Source: Arenibacter hampyeongensis
GTDB lineage: Bacteria; Bacteroidota; Bacteroidia; Flavobacteriales; Flavobacteriaceae
Length of the DNA: 64,000 nucleotides
NCBI RefSeq assembly: GCF_002909255.1
Contig: NZ_PIOB01000005.1
Span: forward strand, 62,001-126,000
Direction: 5' to 3'
Within the stretch, counting starts at the first letter, position 1. Every line of letters starts with the position of its first letter. The notes under the pieces were generated by a model. That model saw only the letters and a list, made by a program, of their open reading frames with translations. It did no database searches and was not told the DNA's origin. This document shows, piece after piece, positions 43,923 through 52,583 of this stretch. The translations under genes and the position numbers were made by a program.

Positions 43923-44924
43923 ATGAAAAACTTAATTCCACTTTTATTTATAAGCACCATGCTTTTCATTTCCTGTAATAGTTGCAGTAATGATAGTAGC
44001 GATGTTAGCGACGGAACAGATGATAGCGCTACTGTAGATGAGTCTAAGATAGTAAATGTTGATGCCTCCCTATTCCTGACAAGTAATGGATCCGTTACCG
44101 TTACAACGGTACCCTGTACACTTTCCGATGGCACGTCGACAGACTGTTATCAGATTGTGGCTACCAGCACACCAGCAGACCATGAAATGGGACCATGGTG
44201 TCCGGACAATATATCTGATGATGCCTCGGCAGGTGGAATATGGTTGGAAAATGGGGAAGTGTATGATGTAGATGGTGCGTTTATTGAAAACATGGCCAAT
44301 TTTTATAACGATAGCACATGGAAAATGTATGATGCTAATGGGGATATATATACCACTGAAACGGAAGATGATTGTGCCAATGCTGCCAACCCGAATGTAG
44401 GTGAAGAGTACGAAAATTTTTGTGTGGAATGTTTACCCTCCTATGTTACAGATTTAACACAGACATATTTAATTCCTATTACGCCTGTTAAACAATCGAC
44501 TTCTACGGATTTTGGTGGATTCGGCCCTCCAGGGATGGGTGGGAACGGACCTTCCCAAAGGGGTGTAGCTTTTAATGGGGTTGTTTTTGATGCTCCGGCA
44601 CCTACAGACGCCATTTTAGGGGCCTATACTTTAGCGCCTTTTGATGATGCAGGAGGACATATAAATTTAAATGCCGGGTACCATTATCACGCCGCTACAG
44701 GTGTATCTACCCAATTAACGCAAGATGATGGGCATTCGGCTATGATCGGTTATGCCATGGATGGGTTTGGCCTATATGCACAATTGGATGCCAATGGGGA
44801 AGAACCTACGGATTTGGATGATTGTAGAGGACATACGGATGAGACAAGAGGGTATCACTATCATGTAGCGGCTCCCGGAACAAATAGCTTTATTAATTGT
44901 TTAAACGGAGCTTACGCTAATTAA
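43923..44924 (+). CDS. YHYH-domain lipoprotein (YHYH1)
   Basis: This 333-residue exported lipoprotein (FISC, Cys18) carries the YHYH-domain hallmark twice: Y253-H256 in NAGYHYHAATG and Y311-H314 in RGYHYHVAAPG. HS.MIGYAMDGFGLY lies between. The N-terminal region is acidic and has several Cys residues (CPDN, DDCAN, CVECLP). The paired Tyr-His-Tyr-His motifs would suit metal binding, but the biochemical role of this family is not established. A shorter YHYH paralogue lies at 45797-46561. Same strand and close spacing put it in the EF-hand operon. Confidence 0.9.
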   Translation: MKNLIPLLFISTMLFISCNSCSNDSSDVSDGTDDSATVDESKIVNVDASLFLTSNGSVTVTTVPCTLSDGTSTDCYQIVATSTPADHEMGPWCPDNISDDASAGGIWLENGEVYDVDGAFIENMANFYNDSTWKMYDANGDIYTTETEDDCANAANPNVGEEYENFCVECLPSYVTDLTQTYLIPITPVKQSTSTDFGGFGPPGMGGNGPSQRGVAFNGVVFDAPAPTDAILGAYTLAPFDDAGGHINLNAGYHYHAATGVSTQLTQDDGHSAMIGYAMDGFGLYAQLDANGEEPTDLDDCRGHTDETRGYHYHVAAPGTNSFINCLNGAYAN

Positions 44925-44993
44925 TATTAATTGAGAAGGATAAAGTCTAGGCATAATTACTTAGGCTTGATCTTTTATCTAAAAGTTAGGATT

Positions 44994-45656
44994 ATGTATA
45001 GAAGGATTCTCATCATTTGCTTACTATTTACGGCTATGACGGTTAAGGCCCATCAGGCAGATGTTTCCACCACAATGCTGGTGGAAAAACAGGACAACAG
45101 TTGGGTGTTGCAGATCAGTGCATCCTTAACCGCCTTTCAGCATGAGATTCGAACTCATTTCGCCGATACACCTTATCAAACTCCAGAAGAGTTTCAGCAA
45201 ATGGTATTGGAACATATTAAAAACAATCTCCATATCAGTTTCAATGGGGTTGGGGATATTTCTTTCAGTAATGGTGTGGTTATACTAGGTCATGAAACCA
45301 AAGTTGTCTTCGAGGTCTTCGGAATACCTTCAGAAATAAATTCGGTATTGGTTAAAAATAGCGCCTTTAAGGACATTCATAAAAACCAGAGTGCCCTATT
45401 TCTTTTTAAAGAAGGATTTAGCAAGGAACAATTTGTTTTAAATGAGGCCAATAATCACACCCTGGCGTTAGAGGTTAGCGGTAATAAGTTTGTGGAAGCA
45501 GGCCATAATGAGGCAAGTATTTTTTCGTCAAGTACAGCATTTGTTTTGTTGGGGGTTTCCGCTATAGTTGTTTTGGGTCTGAGTGTTCTGGGGTTAGGAT
45601 TTTTATTCAAGAAATTCAAAAGGCGTAAAGAAATTCCTTTAACCATAATTCGCTGA
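44994..45656 (+). CDS. exported protein with C-terminal membrane anchor, family not recognised
   Basis: This 220-residue protein has a signal peptide (MYRRILIICLLFTAMTVKA) directly followed by HQADVSTTMLVEKQD and a mostly beta-strand periplasmic domain. One membrane segment (about 181-205) and a basic end (KKFKRRKEIP) follow. The mature N-terminal His with a strand-rich domain recalls DUF6702-type or HupE-leader proteins, but the match is weak. The start is ATG 44994; the frame extends back to a TTG at 44931. It lies between two YHYH genes and is probably part of the same system. Confidence 0.75.
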   Translation: MYRRILIICLLFTAMTVKAHQADVSTTMLVEKQDNSWVLQISASLTAFQHEIRTHFADTPYQTPEEFQQMVLEHIKNNLHISFNGVGDISFSNGVVILGHETKVVFEVFGIPSEINSVLVKNSAFKDIHKNQSALFLFKEGFSKEQFVLNEANNHTLALEVSGNKFVEAGHNEASIFSSSTAFVLLGVSAIVVLGLSVLGLGFLFKKFKRRKEIPLTIIR

Positions 45657-45796
45657 TTTCTTTTCGCTGAACTAAACGAGTCGTTCACTTAAAGTTTGAG
45701 GCCGTAAATGGATTTGAAGATTTTGATGTCTCCTATTAAACGAGCTTTGTCCTTGTGTAAGTGCTAATAAACTAAAATTATTTTAAATAAATTGAT

Positions 45797-46561
45797 ATGA
45801 AAAAAGAAGTAAAAGTGAATAAAGGTATCATGGCAATAGCAATGGGCTTGGCCTTGCTATTGACTACCCTAATTGCCTGTAGTGCGGATAGTGCTACTGA
45901 TGAGGATACTGAAGAAACTGTTGTGACCGAATTGCATGCTGCATTTTCAGCATTCAATTCCGATGCCACCACTATTTATTTGGATGGGTCCAATGTAGTA
46001 ATAGAAACTACCGGTTTGCCCAACCATGAGTCGGTTTATTGGGGAGAAGGAAATTCCTTATATAAGGAGGAACCCGATGTGGATAGAACACCAAGCATCA
46101 TGTCCAGTAATAACAATGCTACTACAATTACAGTGGATGCAACTCCTAATTTAACGGGAAGTACGGTTTCTACACAGCTGAACACTATAGGAATCGCGGT
46201 AAGCGGGGCCTCTATTTTTAATGATCAAGAAGGAGGCGGCCCATTAAACCAAGCAGCGGCTAGTTTGGACTGGACGGGTGCCCATATAGGCCCTGGTGTT
46301 TACCATTATCACTTGGAGCCCAAAGCCTTTACAGATGATGATGAAAACCTAGTAGGAATCCTTTTGGATGGAGTTTTTCTTTATGGAAGACAATGTAGTT
46401 CCACAGGAACATATCCTACAGATCTGGATTCTTCCGGAGGCCATACCACTGCAACGCAATATACAGATGGAGTAGAGGAATATCACTATCACATCATCAA
46501 TCAATTATATTCAACAACAGGATCTTATTTGGCTTTTGCCGGTCCATATCAGGGATACTAA
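45797..46561 (+). CDS. YHYH-domain lipoprotein (YHYH2)
   Basis: This 254-residue exported lipoprotein (LIAC, Cys28) contains GPGVYHYHLEPKAF and EEYHYHIINQLY, the two YHYH motifs in the same order as in YHYH1. Its N-terminal part includes GLPNHESVYWGEGNSLY. It lacks the Cys-rich N-terminal region of YHYH1, so the two are not interchangeable copies. The MORN-repeat gene starts 10 bases after its stop, indicating co-transcription. Confidence 0.9.
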   Translation: MKKEVKVNKGIMAIAMGLALLLTTLIACSADSATDEDTEETVVTELHAAFSAFNSDATTIYLDGSNVVIETTGLPNHESVYWGEGNSLYKEEPDVDRTPSIMSSNNNATTITVDATPNLTGSTVSTQLNTIGIAVSGASIFNDQEGGGPLNQAAASLDWTGAHIGPGVYHYHLEPKAFTDDDENLVGILLDGVFLYGRQCSSTGTYPTDLDSSGGHTTATQYTDGVEEYHYHIINQLYSTTGSYLAFAGPYQGY

Positions 46562-46571
46562 AAAAAATAAT

Positions 46572-47171
46572 ATGCGACCATTTTTCATATTATTCCTGGT
46601 AACCTTTCTTTTGACCCATTGTAAAGAGGCACCTAGCCGTAACAATATAGAAGAAAAAGCTATTGTAATCGATTCTGTTGAGGTTTCCAAAAAGGAACTT
46701 GTACTTAACCAAGTTGAAGGCAAATGGTATTACAAAAACCAGCCTTACAATGGGTATTCGGTGAAATTTCATACAAATGATACTTTGGCCGAAAGACTGG
46801 GCTTTCTCAATGGAAAAAGGGAAGGCGTGGCAAGGAGTTGGTCTGAAAATGGGGTGCTTAGGGTAGAATCTACCTATCATCAAAACAGATTGGTAGGGGT
46901 GTATAAAAGCTGGTGGGAAAATGGGGTGTTGGCAGAAGAATCCCATTACGTTAATGGCTTAAAGCAAGGGGAGGAAAAACAGTGGCATGCCACAGGGCAA
47001 TTGTCCAAATTAAGGCAATTGGTAGAAGGTAATGAGAAAGGGTTGCAAAAGGCTTGGTTGCCGAACGGTAAGTTATATGTTAATTATGAGGCTAAAAACG
47101 GACGCATTTTTGGAATGCTCAGGGCTAATTCATGTTATAAATTGGAAGATGAAGTTGTTGTTAGGGATTAA
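46572..47171 (+). CDS. MORN-repeat (YwqK-like) exported protein
   Basis: This 199-residue protein has an export signal (MRPFFILFLVTFLLTHC; the Cys is preceded by His, so lipidation is uncertain). About five MORN_2-type repeats follow (YNGYSVKFHTNDTLAERLGF, GKREGVARSWSENGVLR, LVGVYKSWWENGVLAEES, LKQGEEKQWHATGQLSK, EKGLQKAWLPNGKLYVN). Relatives are often labelled YwqK antitoxins, but export argues against an antitoxin role here. The start is ATG 46572. Its 3' end overlaps the SCO gene by 23 bases. Function unknown. Confidence 0.85.
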   Translation: MRPFFILFLVTFLLTHCKEAPSRNNIEEKAIVIDSVEVSKKELVLNQVEGKWYYKNQPYNGYSVKFHTNDTLAERLGFLNGKREGVARSWSENGVLRVESTYHQNRLVGVYKSWWENGVLAEESHYVNGLKQGEEKQWHATGQLSKLRQLVEGNEKGLQKAWLPNGKLYVNYEAKNGRIFGMLRANSCYKLEDEVVVRD

Positions 47172-47841
47172 GTATAAAGGTTTTATTTTAATATGTTCGT
47201 TGGCACTTATTACTAGCTGCAAGAATCAAGTAAAAAAGGAGACCGTTGAAGTGGTGGAGAACAGTAGGGTGGAACATCTTCCCTACTATAGCGATGAATC
47301 CTTTACGCCACATTGGTTAACGCCGAATAGTGCAGAGGAGAAGAGTTTTCATAAAATCCCTGATTTTGGAATGGTAAATCAACTTGGAGATACTGTTTCC
47401 CAAAAGACTTTTGATGATAAGATATATGTAGCGGATTTCTTTTTTACGTCCTGTCCTGGTATTTGTCTTAAAATGACGGGTAATATGGTTAAGGTGCAGG
47501 AAGCGTTTAAAGATGACCCCGAGGTGCTATTACTATCACATTCGGTAACACCCTCTATAGATTCTGTCCAAGTACTTAAAAACTATGCCGAAAAAAACGG
47601 GGTAATGGATAATAAATGGCATTTGGTGACAGGAGACAAAACGGAAATTTACAATCTGGGAAGAAATCAATATTTTGTTGAGAACGATTTAGGGGTGCCA
47701 AAGGATATAAACGACTTTTTGCATACCGAAAACTTCTTATTGGTAGATAAAAACAAACATATTAGGGGTATCTATAATGGGTTAAACAGGGCGTCCATTG
47801 CCCAACTCATTACAGATATTAATGCCTTAAAATTGGAGTAA
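47149..47841 (+). CDS. SCO-family copper chaperone/thioredoxin-like lipoprotein
   Basis: This 230-residue exported lipoprotein (LITSC, Cys24) has a thioredoxin-like fold with the SCO copper-binding motif C102-P-G-I-C106 (FFFTSCPGICLKM) and the third ligand candidate His192 (NDFLHTENFLLVD). SCO proteins deliver copper to cytochrome oxidase CuA or reduce its cysteines. The start is ATG 47149, within the 3' end of the MORN gene, which gives coupled translation. A longer frame (47032) has no signal peptide at its start. No cytochrome oxidase gene is nearby, so the copper target may be other proteins of this cluster. Confidence 0.92.
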   Translation: MKLLLGIKYKGFILICSLALITSCKNQVKKETVEVVENSRVEHLPYYSDESFTPHWLTPNSAEEKSFHKIPDFGMVNQLGDTVSQKTFDDKIYVADFFFTSCPGICLKMTGNMVKVQEAFKDDPEVLLLSHSVTPSIDSVQVLKNYAEKNGVMDNKWHLVTGDKTEIYNLGRNQYFVENDLGVPKDINDFLHTENFLLVDKNKHIRGIYNGLNRASIAQLITDINALKLE

Positions 47842-47879
47842 TTGAAAGGCACCTATTTGCTAAAATTGGACATACCTTA

Positions 47880-48098
47880 TTGATTTCAGGAAAACTTAAA
47901 AGTTATTTACTACATGCTTTTGGAAAAACATTACTGATCGTTATCCTGATCGCTTGGAAAATCAATGATCTAAATGAGATCAGGAAAAATCGTTTAGTGG
48001 AGATGAAAAGCTATCATAGCCTTTATGAAGAATTGAAAACAAATTTGAAGGTCCTGAATGGTAACACATGGACTTTCAGGAGCATTGGGATTGCCTAG
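47880..48098 (+). pseudogene. decayed DUF6090-like membrane protein gene
   Basis: The frame gives about 72 residues without an ATG start. SYLLHAFGKTLLIVILIAWK followed by INDLNEIRKNRLVEMKSYHS matches the start of DUF6090 proteins (a conserved membrane helix, then an INxWNE motif and a helical region). Intact members are about 250 residues. Here the helix is shortened by about two residues, the INNWNE-like motif reads INDLNE, and the frame stops soon after. This is a truncated, probably dead copy. Confidence 0.6.
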
Positions 48099-48200
48099 CC
48101 AAAGCATTAAATCCTTAAACTTTTAAGGAGAAATTTGGCAAAGGAGAGCTTCGGAATGTACCATAGGGCCGATGTGACAATTAATAATTGAAGGATTAAG

Positions 48201-48218
48201 CCATTAAAGTGTTAATGG
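48201..48218. promoter_or_regulatory. inverted repeat upstream of the sulfatase at 48280
   Basis: CCATTAA and TTAATGG are a perfect 7-bp inverted repeat with a 4-base spacer (AGTG), 62 bases before the sulfatase start codon. It could be an operator or a small hairpin; there is no T-run to make it a terminator. Confidence 0.35.
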
Positions 48219-48279
48219 TATAGGTTATTCATTGGTTTTAAGGACGGATTTTATTAATATTAGGCCCTAAAACAAAGAC

Positions 48280-49872
48280 ATGATAAAAATAGAATACTTT
48301 TTTGTGCTTATTATTTCAGCCTTACTGTTAACACTTTCCAGTTGTAAGGATAAAACCGAAGTGAAAACCGCTGTCAATACCGAAAGACCAAATATTCTAT
48401 TTATTATGTCAGATGACCATACTGCCCAGGCATGGGGAATCTATGGAGGGATACTCAAGGATTATGTGCACAACCCAAATATAAAGCGGTTGGCTGCCGA
48501 AGGTTGTGTACTGGAGAATTGTTTGGTTTCCAATTCCATTTGTACACCTAGTAGGGCAACTATCCTTACGGGGCAGTACAGTCACATCAATGGTGTTACC
48601 ACTTTGGGAGCAGGTTTGTCCCCAAATCATAATAATATCGCAAAGGAGTTACAAAAGGGAGGTTATGCCACATCCATTATCGGGAAATGGCATTTAAAGC
48701 AAGAGCCTGCAGGGTTCGATTATTATGCCGTACTACCAGGCCAGGGGGATTACTGGAACCCTAGATTGAAAACCGCAGACAATTGGGAGGATTACTATGG
48801 AGGCGGGAAAGTAGTGGAAGGTTTCAGTACGGATATCATTGCCGATAAAACCATGGAGTGGATAGAAAACAGGGACAAATCCAAACCCTTTATGGCAATG
48901 TGCCATTTTAAGGCTACACACGAGCCTTATGATTACCCCGAGCGATTTAGTCATTTGTATCGCGATGAGGAAATTCCTGTTCCGGATTCCTTCTATGATC
49001 AAGGAGCGGAAACTACTGGGCGGGTCTTTAAAGGCCAGTCCATAGACAACCTACAAAAGCGTTATTTGGCTGCCACTGCAGATCCGGAATTGCGAAAGGA
49101 TTATATGGCCTATCCGGAATTGCCTTTTTCGGTTGAAGGTCTTAGCGCAGTTGAGGCAAGAATGAAGACTTATCAGAAATTCGTAAAGGATTTTATGCGC
49201 TGCGGAGCTGCCATTGATGACAATATAGGTAGGTTGCTGGATTATTTGGAAAAGTCTGGATTGGCAGAAAACACCATAGTTATTTATACGGCGGATCAAG
49301 GTTATTTCTTAGGGGAGCACGGTTGGTTCGACAAGCGTTTGATCTATGAGGAATCCATTCATATGCCTTTTGTGATAAGGTATCCAAAAGAGATTCCAGC
49401 TGGGACCCGAAATAAGGATATTATAGAAAATGCAGATTTCTCAGCCTTGTTTGCCGATTTTGCCGGTATAGATTATCCGGAAACCATGCAGGGCCATAGT
49501 TTTCGAGAGAACCTAAAAGGAAATACCCCTGCAGATTGGCGCAAGCATGGCTACTATAGGTATTGGGACCATAGCAAAGATCGCCCTGGCCATTTTGGAA
49601 TTCGAGGGGAGCGGTACAAGCTTGCATTTTATTACGGAAACGGACTTAAGGTAAATGAGTATACCAAAGAAGAGCAACCCGATAAATACTGGGAATTCTT
49701 TGATTTGGAACAAGACCCCAAAGAACTTCACAATGCGTATTACGATTCGGAATATCAGGATATTATATCTGGAATGAAGGCCGAAATTCTTAAACAACGG
49801 GAAATGCTCGGTGATATGGATGAAGGCAATGAGGAAATACATAAAATCATTGCTGACCATTGGGAAAGTTAG
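48280..49872 (+). CDS. S1-family sulfatase, lipoprotein (glycan N-acetylhexosamine-sulfatase-like branch)
   Basis: This 530-residue sulfatase has a lipoprotein signal (LLTLSSC, Cys22) and metal-binding FIMSDDHTAQAWGIYGG (41-57). Its active-site motif is CTPSR, Cys88. IIGKWHLKQEPAGFDYY and YTADQGYFLGEHGWFDKR are also present. The DDHTAQAWG and DQGYFLGEHGWFDKR patterns differ from the arylsulfatase-A-like sulfatases at 36-40 kb and resemble those acting on sulfated amino-sugars or related glycans. It precedes a TonB-dependent receptor gene but a separate promoter-like box lies between. Substrate is not known. Confidence 0.93.
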   Translation: MIKIEYFFVLIISALLLTLSSCKDKTEVKTAVNTERPNILFIMSDDHTAQAWGIYGGILKDYVHNPNIKRLAAEGCVLENCLVSNSICTPSRATILTGQYSHINGVTTLGAGLSPNHNNIAKELQKGGYATSIIGKWHLKQEPAGFDYYAVLPGQGDYWNPRLKTADNWEDYYGGGKVVEGFSTDIIADKTMEWIENRDKSKPFMAMCHFKATHEPYDYPERFSHLYRDEEIPVPDSFYDQGAETTGRVFKGQSIDNLQKRYLAATADPELRKDYMAYPELPFSVEGLSAVEARMKTYQKFVKDFMRCGAAIDDNIGRLLDYLEKSGLAENTIVIYTADQGYFLGEHGWFDKRLIYEESIHMPFVIRYPKEIPAGTRNKDIIENADFSALFADFAGIDYPETMQGHSFRENLKGNTPADWRKHGYYRYWDHSKDRPGHFGIRGERYKLAFYYGNGLKVNEYTKEEQPDKYWEFFDLEQDPKELHNAYYDSEYQDIISGMKAEILKQREMLGDMDEGNEEIHKIIADHWES

Positions 49873-49968
49873 GAAACTTATCAGGGGATATCAAATACCT
49901 TTTTATCAGTCCCGTTTTTTTATTGAAATAATTCGGGATTCTGGCCATGTAACAATGTTATTTAAACG

Positions 49969-49976
49969 TAAATTTG
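49969..49976 (+). promoter_or_regulatory. -7 box upstream of the TonB-dependent receptor gene
   Basis: TAAATTTG is an exact TAnnTTTG match 26 bases before the receptor start codon. The expected upstream TTTG is only partly matched (CATG at 49946-49949). It suggests the receptor can be transcribed independently of the sulfatase. Confidence 0.4.
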
Positions 49977-50002
49977 ACGCTTGTTTAAAAAACTGCTTCA
50001 AA

Positions 50003-52477
50003 ATGAAATTACGATTATCCTTAATACTTGCTTTACTTCTATGCTCGACCCTTGTTTTTGGGCAGATTACAGGTAAAATTGTGGATGGTACTGAGGAATA
50101 TCCATTGGAATATGCTACGGCGGCGCTTTATAACCAGGAAAATGGAGCATTGGTGGCCGGTGTAATTACCAATTTGGAGGGCGTATTTACGATTCCTGAA
50201 ATAAAAAGGGGTGTTTATTATCTTGAAGCCTCATTTATAGGGTTTCAGACCAGCACAATACGCGATATCCAAATCCAAAACCGCAATGATAATACGGACC
50301 TAGGTGTTGTTTCACTTATTATTGGGGATAATCAACTTAGTGAGGTAGTGGTACAATCGGAGAGGAAGACCGTAATCAATAAAATTGACCGGCAGGTATA
50401 TGATGCCAAGGCCTTTCAGAACACCCAAGGTGGATCTGCAACGGACGTAATTAAAAACTTACCTTCGGTAACGGTAAATGGCCTAGGGGAGATCAGTGTT
50501 CGCGGAACCACTGGTTTTGTAGTATTACTTAATGGGAAGCCCTTGCAGGGGAATGCAGCAAACCTGCTATCGCAATTTCCTGCCAATGCCATTGAGCGCG
50601 TAGAGCTAATTACTGCGCCCTCGGCCAAATATGACCCGGAGGGTAAAGGAGGAATTTTGAATGTCATCACAAAGAACGGTGCAGCCGATGGCGTTTATGC
50701 ACAGATAAATGTAAAGGGCGGTCTGCCGTCCATTGAAAAATACGCCAATGCCGACCCTCATCAACGCCATGGTTTGGATGCCACCTATAACCTTCGTAAA
50801 GGGGATTGGAATATTTCATTGGGCGGCAATTATCAGCGGAACGATATAGGTGGAAGGAGAGAAGGCGATGTATTTACCATTATCAATGATACCCTTACCC
50901 AATTTCCTTCGGACGGGGAACGCAGCTCTGATGAAATAAATTATAGTGGAAGGTTTACGGTAGATTATACGCCCGACACAAAAAATACCTTTTCGCTTGG
51001 ATTTTATGGAGGAAAACGAAGTACGGACCGTCTTGCGGATATAGTTTATTATGACAATCACGCCATTACTCCTGCACAAGACGGAGACCGGGTGTACACC
51101 TTTCAATATTATAACCACAACCTGCGCACACGCAAGGGAGATTTTGTATTGGGAAGTTTCGACTATGGACATAAATTTGATAATGGTTCCCAGTTGTCAT
51201 CCTCTATTTTATATGAATACACCTTACTGGGCGGTCCTACTACCAACCAGAATTTGGGCTACCCTGATAACAATATTGTTTGGCAGGATGAGTACAATAC
51301 CAATGACAACCCTTTGCACGGAGTACGTTTTCAGGTGGATTATGGCTTTAAGCCCTTCTCATTTGGACAATTGGAAACAGGTTATCAGTATAGAAACCTA
51401 AACCACACCGGCGATTTCGTTTATGAAAGAAAAAATAATAGCACTGGAGAATTTGAACTGATCCCTGAATTTTCAAGTGAGGTGGATTTGGCGCGGAGCA
51501 TTCATTCCGGATATGCCCAATTGAGCGGTACACAGGAGAAATGGGAATATGCAGCGGGACTTCGGTTGGAAGCAATGGACAGGGATTTTGATCTTAGGGA
51601 TAAGACCAATACCATTGACACCACCTATGTTTATGATCATGTAAAATTGTTCCCTTCGGCATCGGTGCAATATTCCTTTGAAAACAACACTAAATTGAAA
51701 GCTGCATATAGCAAGCGTGTTGAACGCACCACGACCTTTAAAATGAATCCCTTCCCAGAACGCGAACATTCAGAAACCTTGGAACAGGGGGATCCTACGC
51801 TCTTACCAGAATTCATTGATCTTGTTGAGGTGGGAGTGACCAAGAATTTCCAAAAAGGAAATTCCATCTTCGCCACTGCCTATTTTAGAAATGTCGACAA
51901 TTTGGTAAATAGGGTAAATACCGTTTATAACGATACTATTCTGAACCGAATCTATTCCAATGTTGGGAAAAGTAGGTCCTTGGGACTGGAGCTGGGTACG
52001 CAATTGAAACTAACTGAAAATTGGTCCAATTTTATTGGAGGTAATGTTTACAGTTATAAAATAGAGGGAGTTTTTGATAATAGAAACATAGATAGCGATG
52101 CCGTTGTCTATTCCGTCAACGCCAACAGCACTTATAATTTTTCCGATACAGCATCGGCACAGTTTACCTTTAATTATATATCCAATCGCAACACCGCTCA
52201 AGGTGAGGATTCGCGATTCTATTCTCCCAACCTCACTATGCGTAAATCCTTTTTGGATAATAGGCTTACGGCGACTTTACAATGGCAGAACATAGATATG
52301 GGATTATTGGACACCAATGAACAGCGCATAACCACCTTTCGGGAAAATGAATTCTATACAACAACCAATTATGTGTATGAGGTTGATATGATAATCCTTA
52401 ACCTTTCCTATACCTTTAACAAAAACAAAAATAAATCCAAGTTCATTGAAAGTGAATTCGGTAAGAGGGAGTTTTAG
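50003..52477 (+). CDS. TonB-dependent receptor, outer-membrane beta-barrel family (OMP_b-brl_3 type)
   Basis: This 824-residue outer-membrane receptor has a signal peptide (MKLRLSLILALLLCSTLVFG, cleaved before QITG), a carboxypeptidase-regulatory-like domain (about 22-105) and a plug domain (NLPSVTVNGLGEISVRGTTG, then ERVELITAPSAKYDPEGKGG). A C-terminal barrel starts at about residue 300. It lacks an STN domain and a susD partner, so it is of the non-SusC type, often tied to peptide, metal or siderophore uptake, though ligands vary. The start is ATG 50003; the frame continues upstream into the sulfatase 3' end without support. Confidence 0.9.
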   Translation: MKLRLSLILALLLCSTLVFGQITGKIVDGTEEYPLEYATAALYNQENGALVAGVITNLEGVFTIPEIKRGVYYLEASFIGFQTSTIRDIQIQNRNDNTDLGVVSLIIGDNQLSEVVVQSERKTVINKIDRQVYDAKAFQNTQGGSATDVIKNLPSVTVNGLGEISVRGTTGFVVLLNGKPLQGNAANLLSQFPANAIERVELITAPSAKYDPEGKGGILNVITKNGAADGVYAQINVKGGLPSIEKYANADPHQRHGLDATYNLRKGDWNISLGGNYQRNDIGGRREGDVFTIINDTLTQFPSDGERSSDEINYSGRFTVDYTPDTKNTFSLGFYGGKRSTDRLADIVYYDNHAITPAQDGDRVYTFQYYNHNLRTRKGDFVLGSFDYGHKFDNGSQLSSSILYEYTLLGGPTTNQNLGYPDNNIVWQDEYNTNDNPLHGVRFQVDYGFKPFSFGQLETGYQYRNLNHTGDFVYERKNNSTGEFELIPEFSSEVDLARSIHSGYAQLSGTQEKWEYAAGLRLEAMDRDFDLRDKTNTIDTTYVYDHVKLFPSASVQYSFENNTKLKAAYSKRVERTTTFKMNPFPEREHSETLEQGDPTLLPEFIDLVEVGVTKNFQKGNSIFATAYFRNVDNLVNRVNTVYNDTILNRIYSNVGKSRSLGLELGTQLKLTENWSNFIGGNVYSYKIEGVFDNRNIDSDAVVYSVNANSTYNFSDTASAQFTFNYISNRNTAQGEDSRFYSPNLTMRKSFLDNRLTATLQWQNIDMGLLDTNEQRITTFRENEFYTTTNYVYEVDMIILNLSYTFNKNKNKSKFIESEFGKREF

Positions 52478-52583
52478 AGATGTCATTGGAAATGATACTA
52501 ATAATGTGTTCAGAAGCTAATTTTTGAACCGGAGGGAGGCAAGTTGTAATTATTTGTCAATTGGAATTATGAAAAACGAATTT

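Noticed and set aside
43923..46561. Treating the two YHYH genes as recent duplicates
   Set aside because: They share only the YHYH motifs and a few nearby residues, and their N-terminal halves and lengths (333 versus 254) differ, so divergence is old or they are distinct subfamilies.
46572..47171. Toxin-antitoxin label for the MORN-repeat gene
   Set aside because: YwqK-like proteins are often called antitoxins, but this one has an export signal and lies in an operon of exported proteins with no toxin gene next to it.
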